From: DATBQN01 sp963799925
GTDB lineage: Bacteria; Acidobacteriota; Thermoanaerobaculia; Multivoradales; UBA5704
DNA: 64,000 nucleotides
Direction: 5' to 3'
Assembly: GCA_963799925.1 (NCBI GenBank)
Contig: CAWCYZ010000004.1
Location: 372,001 to 436,000, forward strand
Positions 52,119 to 60,880 of this stretch are shown here, one piece after another. Every line of letters starts with the position of its first letter. Position 1 is the stretch's first letter. A program made the position numbers and the translations under genes. The notes under the pieces are model-generated. The model searched no databases. It was not told the origin of the DNA and worked only from the letters and a program-made list of their open reading frames with translations.

Positions 52119-53021
52119 ATGCGACACCCCATCGTCCCCGGCGCCGGCCGGCTGCTGGCAGCCTTCGCTTTCATCCTTCTGCCCGCTGGGAGCCGCGCGG
52201 CGGACCTCGTCGACCCCGCCGCCAATTACCAGGAGCTGCGGCAGGCGGCGGCGCTCATCCAGCAGGATCCGCAGCAGGCGATCGTCAAGGCGCAGCTGCT
52301 CGACCAGGTCTCGGGCGGCCGCTGCGGGGAGTGCCAGGTAGTTCTCGCGCAGGCCTACCTCGCGACGGGCGACCGCGCCAAGGCGGCCGCGGCGGCGCAG
52401 AGCGCGCTCGGGCAGCTCTCCGATCTCGGGCGGCAGGCCTCGGCCAACGCCACCCTCGCCTACGCTCTGGTCGATCCCCAGGATACCCGCGGGGCGAACC
52501 TGCCCGACGCCGAGGGCGCGGTGCGCCAGGCGATCGAGCAGGGCACCGATCCCAAGCTGCAGAGCTGGGGGTTCAAGACGCTCACCTGGATCCTGCTCAA
52601 GCGGGAGCACTACGGCGACGCCGTGGCCGAGGCGCGGGACTATCTCGCCAACAACCCGAGCGGACCGCAGGCGGAGTACGCGCACCGCGTGCTGTGCGTC
52701 GGCCGCTCGCTCGGCGATATCGCGGGGCCGGACGCCGGCGCCGCCCCGGCTCGGGCCAAGGACGTCAGCCGGCCGAAGCCGGTGTTCCATCCCAATCCGA
52801 CCTACACCGCGCGCGCCCAGGCGGACGGCCTGCACGGCCAGGTGGTGGTGCAGGCGGTCGTCGACACCGAGGGCTGCCTGACGCAGCCGCGGGTGGCGAA
52901 GGGGCTCGACGCGGCGTTCGACCAGCACGTGCTGGACACGGTCCAGTTCTGGACCTTCCGCCCGGCCACCCGCGGCGGCCAGCCCGTCCCCGTCGCCTAC
53001 ACGGCGACCCTGAATTATTAG
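52119..53021 (+). CDS. Periplasmic energy-transducer-like protein (TPR plus TonB C-terminal domain)
   Basis: The 300-residue protein starts at ATG 52119 behind CAGGAGGCTCGAG. The signal peptide (LLAAFAFILLPAGSRAADL) is followed by helical repeats (about 30-210) with GGRCGECQVVLAQAYLATGD and AKAAAAAQSALGQLSDLG, then a TonB_C domain (about 225-300): VFHPNPTYTARAQADGLHGQ, VVVQAVVDTEGCLTQPRV, VQFWTFRPATRGGQPVPV. It has no N-terminal membrane anchor of the ExbBD-coupled type, so it may not transduce energy itself. Such TonB-like proteins are abundant in Acidobacteriota. Confidence 0.8.
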   Translation: MRHPIVPGAGRLLAAFAFILLPAGSRAADLVDPAANYQELRQAAALIQQDPQQAIVKAQLLDQVSGGRCGECQVVLAQAYLATGDRAKAAAAAQSALGQLSDLGRQASANATLAYALVDPQDTRGANLPDAEGAVRQAIEQGTDPKLQSWGFKTLTWILLKREHYGDAVAEARDYLANNPSGPQAEYAHRVLCVGRSLGDIAGPDAGAAPARAKDVSRPKPVFHPNPTYTARAQADGLHGQVVVQAVVDTEGCLTQPRVAKGLDAAFDQHVLDTVQFWTFRPATRGGQPVPVAYTATLNY

Positions 53022-53057
53022 GTGCCAGGCAATTCGACAAGTGCCAGGCAATTCGAC
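53022..53057. repeat. Left REP pair of the RAYT locus
   Basis: GTGCCAGGCAATTCGAC occurs twice in direct order (53022 and 53041, 19-base period). The inverted counterparts lie at 54374-54419. Confidence 0.75.
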
Positions 53058-53290
53058 GGGATCGCCGGGCGATGACGCAGCGCCCGGCGAGGGCGCCTGT
53101 TGAAATGGCCAGTCGAGCCACGCTCGCGAGCACGGTAGGCCGAGTTTGGAGAGATGCCAGAGGGCTTTCCGGCTTCAGATCCGAGGTCATCCAGCGGCTG
53201 CAAGGCGATCGCGGCACGCCTTGGCAGGCTGCGCCCGGCGTCCCGTGGGTCCGCTGAGCGGCAACGACCGTCGGTTCACTGAGCGGTGGC

Positions 53291-54211
53291 CTATCCGGGT
53301 ACGAAGGGCAGCGCCGGCGGAAAGCTTCCGGGAGGAAATAGCGCGGTTCGATCGCCGCCACGCAGCCTCTCGGCCGCGTGGCGGAACGCCTCGATGAACC
53401 GGCCGTAGGCTTCGCGAAACGTGAGGCGGGCGGCCCGAGTTGCCGCATGGACCAGCGGGGCCGGCGACTTGGCGGCCGTTTCGGGCCGGTGGTGCGGGTG
53501 TTGGGCCAGGACGGCTCTCGGGCCGAGAGCTCTCGCTCCGCTTTGCGCTCGTTCAGCGGCGGACTCTCGTTCGATCCGGGCGACGATGTCCGCCACCCGC
53601 TGGCGGTAGATCTCGGCTGAAACATCGTGCCAGCAAGGAAGTGGCGAGAGGATGAGCGTCTCCTCCGCCGCGAACTGACGGGGATCGAAGACCTCCCTCC
53701 GGCGCTGCGCGGCGTACTCCCGCGTGCGGTCGAACCAGTGTCCGGTCAGGGGTTCACCGTCGAGTAGACAGCGGACCGCGCCGATGCCCGGCCAATCTCG
53801 TGGTCGTTCGACCAGGTTCTCTTTGCATCCCTGCGCCAACACGTACTCGAGCCGTTTCACCTGGGCCGCCACCTCGTCGGTGACGACGATCATCGAGTAC
53901 CGCCGCTGGAAGACGGGCCCGGACCAGCCGGTCGTGCGGTTGACCTCGCGGGCGAGATTGGAGCCCAGATACTGCATGAAATTCGTCACCTGCTCGGCAT
54001 CGTCGGCGATCAGGAGGAGGTGGAGGTGATTCGACAGTACGGTGACGGCGCAGACGCCGATCGGGTAGAGCCGTTGGGCTCGCCCGAGGATGCCGAGCAC
54101 GATGTCGTTGAGCTCAGGGCTGGGGCGCAAGAGGAATCGCTCCTGCACGATCCGGTAGGTGACTTCGATCAGCGTGTTCTTGACGGGTACCCAGCGGATT
54201 CTTCTGGCCAT
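53291..54211 (-). CDS. REP-associated tyrosine transposase (IS200-like Y1 transposase)
   Basis: The 306-residue protein starts at ATG 54211 (MARRIRWVPVKN). The Y1/HUH domain shows YRIVQERFLLRPSPELNDIV, VCAVTVLSNHLHLLLIADD with the HxH metal motif, and the helix MQYLGSNLAREVNRTTGWSG with a candidate catalytic Tyr, followed by GPVFQRRYSMIVV as in RAYT proteins. A C-terminal domain (LILSPLPCWHDVSAEIYRQR ...) follows. It is flanked on both sides by GTGCCAGGCRATTCGAC repeats in inverted orientation, which is the RAYT/REP arrangement. The gene looks intact. Confidence 0.85.
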   Translation of the reverse strand: MARRIRWVPVKNTLIEVTYRIVQERFLLRPSPELNDIVLGILGRAQRLYPIGVCAVTVLSNHLHLLLIADDAEQVTNFMQYLGSNLAREVNRTTGWSGPVFQRRYSMIVVTDEVAAQVKRLEYVLAQGCKENLVERPRDWPGIGAVRCLLDGEPLTGHWFDRTREYAAQRRREVFDPRQFAAEETLILSPLPCWHDVSAEIYRQRVADIVARIERESAAERAQSGARALGPRAVLAQHPHHRPETAAKSPAPLVHAATRAARLTFREAYGRFIEAFRHAAERLRGGDRTALFPPGSFPPALPFVPG

Positions 54212-54373
54212 GCTCGTAGAGGACGGAAAACGAGGCTCGCTCCTTTCATCGACGGAACTCCTCCGCGGCGCGCCCTGCCACCAGGTGCCCACGCGCAGCT
54301 TCCTCCTCCCATTGAAGACGGGAAACCTTCAGCGCATCTTTCGGGAATGGACGCCGAACCAAGATCGATCGTT

Positions 54374-54419
54374 AACGAATCACCTGGCACTCAGATGGGC
54401 TCGTCGAATCGCCTGGCAC
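54374..54419. repeat. Right REP pair of the RAYT locus
   Basis: AACGAATCACCTGGCAC (54374) and GTCGAATCGCCTGGCAC (54403) are the inverted forms of the left REP sequence. Confidence 0.75.
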
Positions 54420-54430
54420 CCTCGGTAGCG

Positions 54431-55498
54431 TCAGCCTGCCACCACCCGCCAGCTGTGGGTCTTGGCGACCAGCCAGACGGGGGTGCCGGCGGCGAGGCCG
54501 AGCTCGGCGACGGCGGCGAGGGTGAGGTGGGCGAGCCAGGGGCCGACGCGGGCGTAGACCGAGGCGCCGATTGGGATCAGCTCGTCGATGCGGCCGGCCA
54601 CGGCGTTGCGGGCCGAGAGGCCCACCGGGAGAGTGGTGGCGACGAGCATGTCCTCGGCGTCGATCGCCAGCAACAGCTCGGCCCCGGGCATGAGGTCCGG
54701 GGCATGGGGGATGGTCACCGTCCCCCCGTCGGCCAACGCGACCTCGCTCGTTCCGCCGGCCGGATGATGGCGGAGGAGCCGCGCCGGGACCACGTTCTCC
54801 CAGGGCCGCTCGCCGTCCCCGCCGTGGATCCGCGCCGCCAGGAGCACCTGCCGCGCCGCGCCCAGCGCGCCCACGCGGCCGCCGTCGAGGAGCACCACCT
54901 CCGTCGCCAGCGCCAGGGCCTCGGCATCGTCGTGGGTGACCAGGAGGAGCGGCACGCCGAGGTCGGCGCGCACCCGCCGGATGCCGGCCAGGGCCTGGCG
55001 CGCGCGTCCGGGATCGAGGCCTGCCGTCGGCTCGTCGAGGAGCAGCAGCCGCGGCTGCGCGAGGAGGGCGCGGGCGAGCGCCACGCGCCGCTGCTCGCCG
55101 CCCGACAGGTGCCGCGGGTAGCGGCCGAGCAGCGGCTCGAGATCCAGGCCGGCGACGAGCGCGTCGAAGCTCTCGCCACCGGCGCGCCGCCCCGGCCGGC
55201 CGAAGACCACGTTGGCGAGGACCGAGAGGTGGGGGAAGAGGGCGCCGTGCTGCGGCACGTAGCCCAGCCGCCGTCGCTCCGGCGGCAGGAAGATCCCCGC
55301 CGCGCTGTCCTGGAGCACCTGGCCGCCGACGACGAGGCGGCCGCGGGCGCGCCGCAGGCCGGCGAGCGCCTCGAGCAAGGTCGTCTTGCCCGAGCCGGAG
55401 GGCCCGAGGACCGCCGCTTCCGGCCCGAGCCGCGCCGCGACCGCCAGCCGGAAGCTGCCCTGGCGGAGGGCGAGGTCGATCTCGACGAAGGCGGTCAC
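54431..55498 (-). CDS. modC: Molybdate-type ABC transporter ATP-binding protein
   Basis: The 355-residue protein starts at GTG 55498. The ABC core has Walker A LGPSGSGKTTLLEAL, the Q-loop region LGYVPQHGALFPHLSV, signature HLSGGEQRRVALARAL and Walker B LLLLDEPTAGLD followed by LLVTHDDAEAL. The C-terminal ~65 residues (LLVATTLPVGLSARNAVAGR, GPWLAHLTLAAVAELGLAAG) are a MOP-type oxyanion-binding domain with SARN, the molybdate/tungstate hallmark. It lies 14 bases downstream of the permease gene. No periplasmic binding protein gene is present nearby. Confidence 0.9.
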   Translation of the reverse strand: MTAFVEIDLALRQGSFRLAVAARLGPEAAVLGPSGSGKTTLLEALAGLRRARGRLVVGGQVLQDSAAGIFLPPERRRLGYVPQHGALFPHLSVLANVVFGRPGRRAGGESFDALVAGLDLEPLLGRYPRHLSGGEQRRVALARALLAQPRLLLLDEPTAGLDPGRARQALAGIRRVRADLGVPLLLVTHDDAEALALATEVVLLDGGRVGALGAARQVLLAARIHGGDGERPWENVVPARLLRHHPAGGTSEVALADGGTVTIPHAPDLMPGAELLLAIDAEDMLVATTLPVGLSARNAVAGRIDELIPIGASVYARVGPWLAHLTLAAVAELGLAAGTPVWLVAKTHSWRVVAG

Positions 55499-55512
55499 GG
55501 CGGGGTCCGCAG

Positions 55513-56157
55513 CTAACCCGCGAGCGTCTTCTCCCGCCGGCGCACCACGGCCTCCGCGACGGCGAGCGAGACGGCGGCGAGCGCGACCGAGATGACGCCG
55601 AGGGCGACCGCCTCCCGGTCACGCCCGGTCTGGATGCGCTGGAAGAGGGCGAGGGCGAGGGTCTGGGTGCGCCCGGGGATGTTCCCGGCGACGAGGATGG
55701 TGGCGCCGAACTCCCCCAGCGCGCGGGCGAAGGCGAGCATCGCGCCGGCCATGATGCCGCGCCAGGCGAGCGGGATCTCGACCTCGAGGAGGGTGCCGAG
55801 CGGCGTGCGGCCGAGCGTCCGCGCCACCGCCGCCAGGCCGGGGTCCACCTCCTCGAACGCGGAGCGGGCGCTGCGCACCAGGAGCGGGAAGGCGACGACC
55901 GCCGAGGCGAGCACCACGCCGCGCCAGGTGAAGGCGATCTCGATCCCGCAGCGCTCCCAGAGGAGGCGTCCGAGCGGCCCCGCGCGTCCGAAGAGGAGGA
56001 GCAGCCCGAGGCCGACCGCCGTCGGCGGCAGCACCAGGGGCAGCAGCACCACGGTCTCGACGACCGACCGGCCGCGCCATCCCCGCCGCGCCAGGGCCCA
56101 GGCGAGGGTGATTCCAGGGATGAGGATGAGGACCGTGGCGAGGGCCGCCACGGCCAC
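55513..56157 (-). CDS. modB: Molybdate-type ABC transporter permease
   Basis: The 214-residue protein (from GTG 56157) has five to six membrane helices. ETVVLLPLVLPPTAVGLGLL and the cytoplasmic EAA loop ARTLGRTPLGTLLEVEIPLA followed by RALGEFGATILVAGNIPGRT are the ModB consensus. The start may be a little further upstream, since codons before 56157 (DTGRIVLFTVAV) extend the first helix. It is paired with modC. A binding protein (modA) and regulator are missing from the window. Confidence 0.85.
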   Translation of the reverse strand: MAVAALATVLILIPGITLAWALARRGWRGRSVVETVVLLPLVLPPTAVGLGLLLLFGRAGPLGRLLWERCGIEIAFTWRGVVLASAVVAFPLLVRSARSAFEEVDPGLAAVARTLGRTPLGTLLEVEIPLAWRGIMAGAMLAFARALGEFGATILVAGNIPGRTQTLALALFQRIQTGRDREAVALGVISVALAAVSLAVAEAVVRRREKTLAG

Positions 56158-56372
56158 GGTGAAGAGGACGATGCGGCCGGTGTCGATCGCCTCGGGCTCC
56201 GGAGTTATCGCCGGCGCTCGGCGGGCAGGGCGGAGAACCCTCGGCGGGCCGAGCGCCGCAGGGCGAGGAACGCCAGGGTGGCGGTGAGCACGAGGCGGAT
56301 GATAGCCGCTCCGCCGGCCCGGCGGTCGCTCGAGCCCGAGGGCTCCGGGATCACTCGGGGATCACTCGGGGA

Positions 56373-59123
56373 TCACTTGCCGGCGAGGGCGGCGGCGGGA
56401 GCGATGCGGACCGCGCGGCGCGCCGGGGTGAGGCCGGCGAGGAGCCCGAAGGCGATCAGGAGCAGGGACGTCCCGGCGTAGGTGAGGGCGTCGATGGGCG
56501 AGGTGTCGTAGAAGAGCGACGGCAGGGAGCGGGCGACGCCGGCCGCGGCGGCGAGGCCGGCCGCGAGCCCCAGGCCGGCGAGGAGCAGGCCGCGGCGGAC
56601 GACGAGCGCCAGGACACCCCGCGGGGAGGCGCCGAGCGCCATGCGGACCGCGATCTCCGGCGCGCGCTCGCCGACCCCCGAGGCCAGGAGGTCGTAGATC
56701 CCGGTGGCGGCGAGCGCCAGCGCCAGGGTCGCGAAGAGCGCCAGGAGCAGGAGGCTCGCCCACGGGCCGGCGACGGCGGCGGCGCGGCCGCGCGCCAGCG
56801 GATGGATGCCGACGACCGGCAGATCGCCCGCCACAGCGGCGATCTCGCGGCGCACGGCTGCCGCCATGCGCACGGGGTCTCCCGCCGTCTGCACCACCAG
56901 GGTCAGGGTCCGCCATGGCCGCCGCGGGTAGGGGATGAAGACGGTGGGCCGCGGCGGGGCGCCCGGCGCCACGTCGGCGAGCTCGCCGACGATCCCCACG
57001 ACGGCGAAGGGCCGCGGCGGGCTCCCCAGGATGACGCGCTCGCCGAGCCCGCCCCCGGCCGGCCACCAGCGGCGCGCCAGCGACCGGTCGACGGCCACCT
57101 CGGGTAGGGCGCCCTCGCCCGCGGGCAAGCGGCCGGCGACGAGCGGCAGGCCGACGGCGCGGAAGAACCCCGAGGTGACGCTCCGCAGGTCCGCGGCGAG
57201 CCCGCGCTCTCGCCAGGTCACGAGGAAGGGAGGATCGGGGCGCTCGCCGCTCCACGGCGCGAAGCTGGTGCTGCCCACCGCGACGACGCCAGGCAGCCTG
57301 GCGAGCCGCGCTTCCAGGTCGCGGCTGAGGGCGCGGCGGGCGGCGGGCGGGTATCTCTCGCCGGCGAGCGCGAGCTCGGCGGCGAGCACGCGCTCGGCGG
57401 CGAAGCCGGGGGCGGCGGCGCGCAGGCGCAGGAAGCTTCGCGCCGCGAGGCCGGCGCCCACCAGGAGCACGGTGGCGGCGGCGATCTCCGTCACCACCAG
57501 GGCGTCGCGCAGGCGGCGCGAGCGGCCTGACCCGCGCCTGCCGCGTCCGCCGCGGATCCCGCCGACACCGATATCGCGCTCGTCCGGGGGACGGCGCGAG
57601 GCGGCGCGCGCCGCGCCCGCGAGCTCGACCCGCGACGCGGCGAGCGCCGGGATCAGGCCGATGGCGACGATGGCCGCCGCGGCCAGGGCGGCGAGGAAGC
57701 CGAGCGCGCGGCCGTCGAGCGCGACGCCGGCCAGGCGCGCCGCCGCGAAGCTCGCGGCGAAGCCTCCCTCGCGAGATGACGAGAGCGCCGCGAAGCGGTC
57801 GCGAGCGAGCGCCAGGATGCCCGCCGCCAGAGGCAGCGCCAGGGCCGCGCCGAGAAGGGCGAGGAGCGCCCCCTCGGTCGCGAGCTGGCGCAGGATGCGC
57901 CCGCGGCCGGCACCGAGGGCGGCGCGCAACGCGAGCTCGCGGCTCCGCGCGGCGGCGCGCGAGATCAGCAGATTGGCGACGCCGCACCCGGCGAGGAGGG
58001 CGAGGAGGAGCGCTGCGCCGAGGGCGAGGAGCGCCCGCGCCCGCCCCTCCGCGCCGACCACCCAGCGCGCCAGCGGCGTCGCGCGGACGCCGGGCCGGGA
58101 GAGCCCGGGAGCGGCGCCGGGACCGGCCCTCGCCGCCGGGCCGGCGAGCCCGGTGAGCTCGCCCGCGGCCGTCGCCGGCTCGACGTCCGGGCGCAGCCGC
58201 GCCACGACGGCGAGCTCGTGGCGGTCGTGCCCCTGGCGGACCCGGCGGAGGTCGAGCGGCAGCGGCGTCCAGAGGTCGGCCCCGGGGGGGAAGGCGATGC
58301 CGGCCGGCAGGACGCCGAGGATCACGTAGGGCAGGCCGTCGAGCGCCAGCGGCTGCCCCACGAGGTCCCAGCCGCCACCCAGCCGGCGCCACAGCCGGTC
58401 GGAGAGGACGACCACGCGGTGCTCCCGGCCGCGGCTCTCGTCGGCGGCGGCGAGCAGCCTGCCGCGGGCGGCGCGGATGCCGAGGAGGGGGAAGAGCGAA
58501 GCGGTCGCCGCGACGCCCCTCACCGACTCGCGTCCGCCGGGCAGGACGACGATGCGGTCGGCGGGCGCCAGCGCCGCCATCGCGGTCATCGGCGCCGTCG
58601 GCGCCCGGCCGAGCTCCAAGCTTCGCCAGGCGGCCAGCCAGGCGAGGTAGGTGGACGGGGAGACGGCGAGGTCGTCGCCCTGGGGGCCGCTCTCGCGCAG
58701 GCGGACGAGCCGGTCGGGGTGGGGGAAGGGCAGCGGCCGCAGAGCCAGCGCGTCGTAGGCGCTCGCCGCCGCGGTCGCGGCGGCGAGCGCCAGAGCCAGG
58801 GTGAGGATCGAAAGGATGGCGAAGACGGGGGCGGCGAGCTGGCGCCGGGCGGCGAGCCGGAGGTCCTGGCGGAGCTCGGCGAAGCTCTCGGCGCGGTCGA
58901 GCGCGCGGTCGCGCCGGCGGCCGATGCGGCGGCACTCGGCCCGCACCGGCTCGAGGGCGCCCAGGCGGGCGCGCGCCGCGGCCCGCGCCGCGATGGGGTC
59001 CATGCCGCGCGCCACGTAGTCGCGCTCCCGCATCTCGAGGTGGAAGGCGAGCTCGTCCTCGATCTCGCGCTCGACCGGCGTCTTCCAGAGGAGCGAGCGG
59101 AACCGGTGGGACGGCAGCGGCAT
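56373..59123 (-). CDS. ADOP-type ABC permease (MacB/FtsX-like, acidobacterial duplicated orphan permease)
   Basis: The 916-residue protein begins with a soluble region (REIEDELAFHLEMRERDYVARGMDP, quoted as DELAFHLEMRERDYVARG) typical of this family, then the MacB pattern: first helix with AAPVFAILSILTLALALAAA, a periplasmic domain (LVRLRESGPQGDDLAVSPST ...), three helices, and a second duplicated FtsX unit ending EIAVRMALGASPRGVLALVV and LTPARRAVRIAPAAALAGK. EIAVRxALGA is diagnostic. No ATPase is adjacent, hence orphan. The PadR gene just upstream is the usual partner. The role is thought to be export or envelope stress, but this is not shown. Confidence 0.85.
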   Translation of the reverse strand: MPLPSHRFRSLLWKTPVEREIEDELAFHLEMRERDYVARGMDPIAARAAARARLGALEPVRAECRRIGRRRDRALDRAESFAELRQDLRLAARRQLAAPVFAILSILTLALALAAATAAASAYDALALRPLPFPHPDRLVRLRESGPQGDDLAVSPSTYLAWLAAWRSLELGRAPTAPMTAMAALAPADRIVVLPGGRESVRGVAATASLFPLLGIRAARGRLLAAADESRGREHRVVVLSDRLWRRLGGGWDLVGQPLALDGLPYVILGVLPAGIAFPPGADLWTPLPLDLRRVRQGHDRHELAVVARLRPDVEPATAAGELTGLAGPAARAGPGAAPGLSRPGVRATPLARWVVGAEGRARALLALGAALLLALLAGCGVANLLISRAAARSRELALRAALGAGRGRILRQLATEGALLALLGAALALPLAAGILALARDRFAALSSSREGGFAASFAAARLAGVALDGRALGFLAALAAAAIVAIGLIPALAASRVELAGAARAASRRPPDERDIGVGGIRGGRGRRGSGRSRRLRDALVVTEIAAATVLLVGAGLAARSFLRLRAAAPGFAAERVLAAELALAGERYPPAARRALSRDLEARLARLPGVVAVGSTSFAPWSGERPDPPFLVTWRERGLAADLRSVTSGFFRAVGLPLVAGRLPAGEGALPEVAVDRSLARRWWPAGGGLGERVILGSPPRPFAVVGIVGELADVAPGAPPRPTVFIPYPRRPWRTLTLVVQTAGDPVRMAAAVRREIAAVAGDLPVVGIHPLARGRAAAVAGPWASLLLLALFATLALALAATGIYDLLASGVGERAPEIAVRMALGASPRGVLALVVRRGLLLAGLGLAAGLAAAAGVARSLPSLFYDTSPIDALTYAGTSLLLIAFGLLAGLTPARRAVRIAPAAALAGK

Positions 59124-59189
59124 GCCCGGAATCTAACAGTGTCCGGCGGCGCTTCGCCTCACCCGCAGGGTGAAGAGGCGGCTCGGGCC

Positions 59190-59522
59190 TCAGGCCGGCA
59201 GCAGGACCTTGGAGACCGCGCGGTGGAGCTGCTTCCAGTTCGCCGTCTCGATCTCGAGCTGCTTCGTGCCGGCCTCGGTCAGGCGGTAGAACTTGACCCG
59301 GCGGTTGAGCTCGGAGAGGCCCCACTCGGCGACGATCCAACCCCGCCGCTCCATGCGGTAGAGCGCCGGGTAGAGCGAGCCCTCCTCGATCTGCAGCGCG
59401 TCACCCGTCGCCTCCTCGAGCCAGCGGGCGATGGCATAGCCATGGCGCGGGCCGCGGGAGAGCGTCTTCAATACCATCGCGTCGAGAGTCCCCGGCAACA
59501 GGGGAAGGACTTCCTTGGCCAT
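59190..59522 (-). CDS. PadR-family regulator paired with the ADOP permease
   Basis: The 110-residue protein has LLPGTLDAMVLKTLSRGPRHGYAIARWLEE, quoted as LDAMVLKTLSRGPRHGYAIA, and the winged helix EGSLYPALYRMERRGWIVAE, both family signatures. The tail KFYRLTEAGTKQLEIETANW continues the dimerisation helix. A TTGACA/TACACT promoter ends 6 bases before the ATG, so the transcript is likely leaderless. The ADOP gene follows 66 bases downstream. Confidence 0.9.
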   Translation of the reverse strand: MAKEVLPLLPGTLDAMVLKTLSRGPRHGYAIARWLEEATGDALQIEEGSLYPALYRMERRGWIVAEWGLSELNRRVKFYRLTEAGTKQLEIETANWKQLHRAVSKVLLPA

Positions 59523-59528
59523 GGCCCC

Positions 59529-59556
59529 AGTGTATCGTAGACGCCTAGGCTGTCAA
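59529..59556 (-). promoter_or_regulatory. Promoter of the PadR gene, probably leaderless
   Basis: On the minus strand TTGACA (59556-59551) and TACACT (59534-59529) are separated by 16 bases. The ATG begins at 59522, about where transcription should start. Confidence 0.6.
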
Positions 59557-59590
59557 GGCGTAGCGAGCGCAGTGGAGAGCGCCGGGTCGC

Positions 59591-60373
59591 TCAGCGTGGC
59601 GGCCGCGAGCCCAGGACCGTCCTGATCGCCTCGCGGGTGACGCTCTGCGCCTCCATCGCCGAGCGGATCTTTTTCAAGCACCGCTCGATCCGTCGATAGA
59701 GAATGCGCGATTCGAGGTGCAGCGTGGCGGCGATCTGCCGCACCGTGACGCCGTCGCCGAAACGCATCTTGAGGATCAGGCGGTCTTCGCTCGCGAGGGT
59801 CCCCAGCGCGCAGTCGAGGGCCGCTTCCAGCCGTCTGACAGCGGCCGCTCGCTCCGCCTCCAGGACCCGCGCGTCGGACTGCTCGAAGGCGACGATCTCC
59901 CGCAGCCGCTCCTCGCCTTCGAAGTGGCGTCGCACGCGGTGTGGCAGGGCGCTCGCGATCGATGCCAGCTCCTCTCGCGACTGCGCCCCCTCCGCCCCGG
60001 CGAGCAGCTTTCCGATCGCTTCATCGGGCGAGCATCCATCTCGATGGATCAAGGTTTCGAGGCGGACCGCCGTGCCACCCAGGCACTTGGCGCGCGCCGA
60101 AACGTGCCATTTTCCCCACTGCCGGTTGCGATAGTCGAGGAGCAGGCGATGGATCACCATGATGAGATAGGTACGCAGAGTGCTCCTGCCGGCGAAGCGG
60201 TGAAAGATCCTATAGTCGTTCTCGATCATCCGTAACAATGCATAGGACGAGAAGTCCTCCCCATCGGCTGACGAGAGCCGCTGCCGCGCGCAGACTCGGC
60301 GGAGGAGGCCCTGTATCAAAGGAAGGTTCGATTCAAAAATCCCTCTCGCTTCGAGCGCTCGTTCGACTGCCAC
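59591..60373 (-). CDS. Sigma-70-family (ECF-like) sigma factor
   Basis: The 260-residue protein starts at GTG 60373 behind GGGGGGTGGA. Region 2 is seen in DGEDFSSYALLRMIENDYRI, FHRFAGRSTLRTYLIMVIHR, LLLDYRNRQWGKW. Region 4 is seen in LASEDRLILKMRFGDGVTVR, QIAATLHLESRILYRRIERC. The linker (about 95-190) is longer than usual for ECF factors. No anti-sigma gene is adjacent. The divergent secreted protein gene may be a target. Confidence 0.85.
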   Translation of the reverse strand: MAVERALEARGIFESNLPLIQGLLRRVCARQRLSSADGEDFSSYALLRMIENDYRIFHRFAGRSTLRTYLIMVIHRLLLDYRNRQWGKWHVSARAKCLGGTAVRLETLIHRDGCSPDEAIGKLLAGAEGAQSREELASIASALPHRVRRHFEGEERLREIVAFEQSDARVLEAERAAAVRRLEAALDCALGTLASEDRLILKMRFGDGVTVRQIAATLHLESRILYRRIERCLKKIRSAMEAQSVTREAIRTVLGSRPPR

Positions 60374-60880
60374 TCCACCCCCCTTTAGCCGCCCTGAGCT
60401 CAGCTCTTCGTACCTGCGTGCACCTTGTGCAATCGCCGCCTCTGCAAGAGGAGTACCGGGCTTTCGGGCTCAACTGGCTCGGAAGCACCAAGGAGATCGT
60501 CCCCTCGGGGCGACGGCAGCGTCCCCCAAGCGGCGAAGGGGGAGGCCGACGCAGGTCTCTGCGCCATCTCTCCCAACGACGGCGAAGCCGGAACCGAGCA
60601 ACTTACCAACGACCTCGTTTCAGGGCGGCCGTCCCTTCCCTCCTTGTCTCGACAACCCGAGCGACTGGATGGCGGGGCAGGCGCAGTTTAGGCCCGGCGA
60701 TGAGGCAATATAAGAAGAAACATATTGCCAGATAGCCGAACGATCAATCGTCACGGAACGAGGTCGCTCGACTTCCTTTCCTTTAGGCGGGCGACGGAAG
60801 CACCGCGAGCGGTCAGAAACCTCTTGGAAGACGTTCTTCCAGGATTCGGCATAGCTCACATCACAAGAGGAGGTGCTTCC
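60374..60880. other. 507-base divergent intergenic region
   Basis: It separates the sigma factor gene from the secreted protein gene. Open frames crossing it lack ribosome sites and typical composition. It probably holds both promoters; none is clear enough to place. Confidence 0.4.

Noticed and set aside
60238..60735. 165-residue plus-strand frame between the sigma factor and the secreted protein
   Set aside because: It has no ribosome site, overlaps the sigma factor start and has no coding-like composition.
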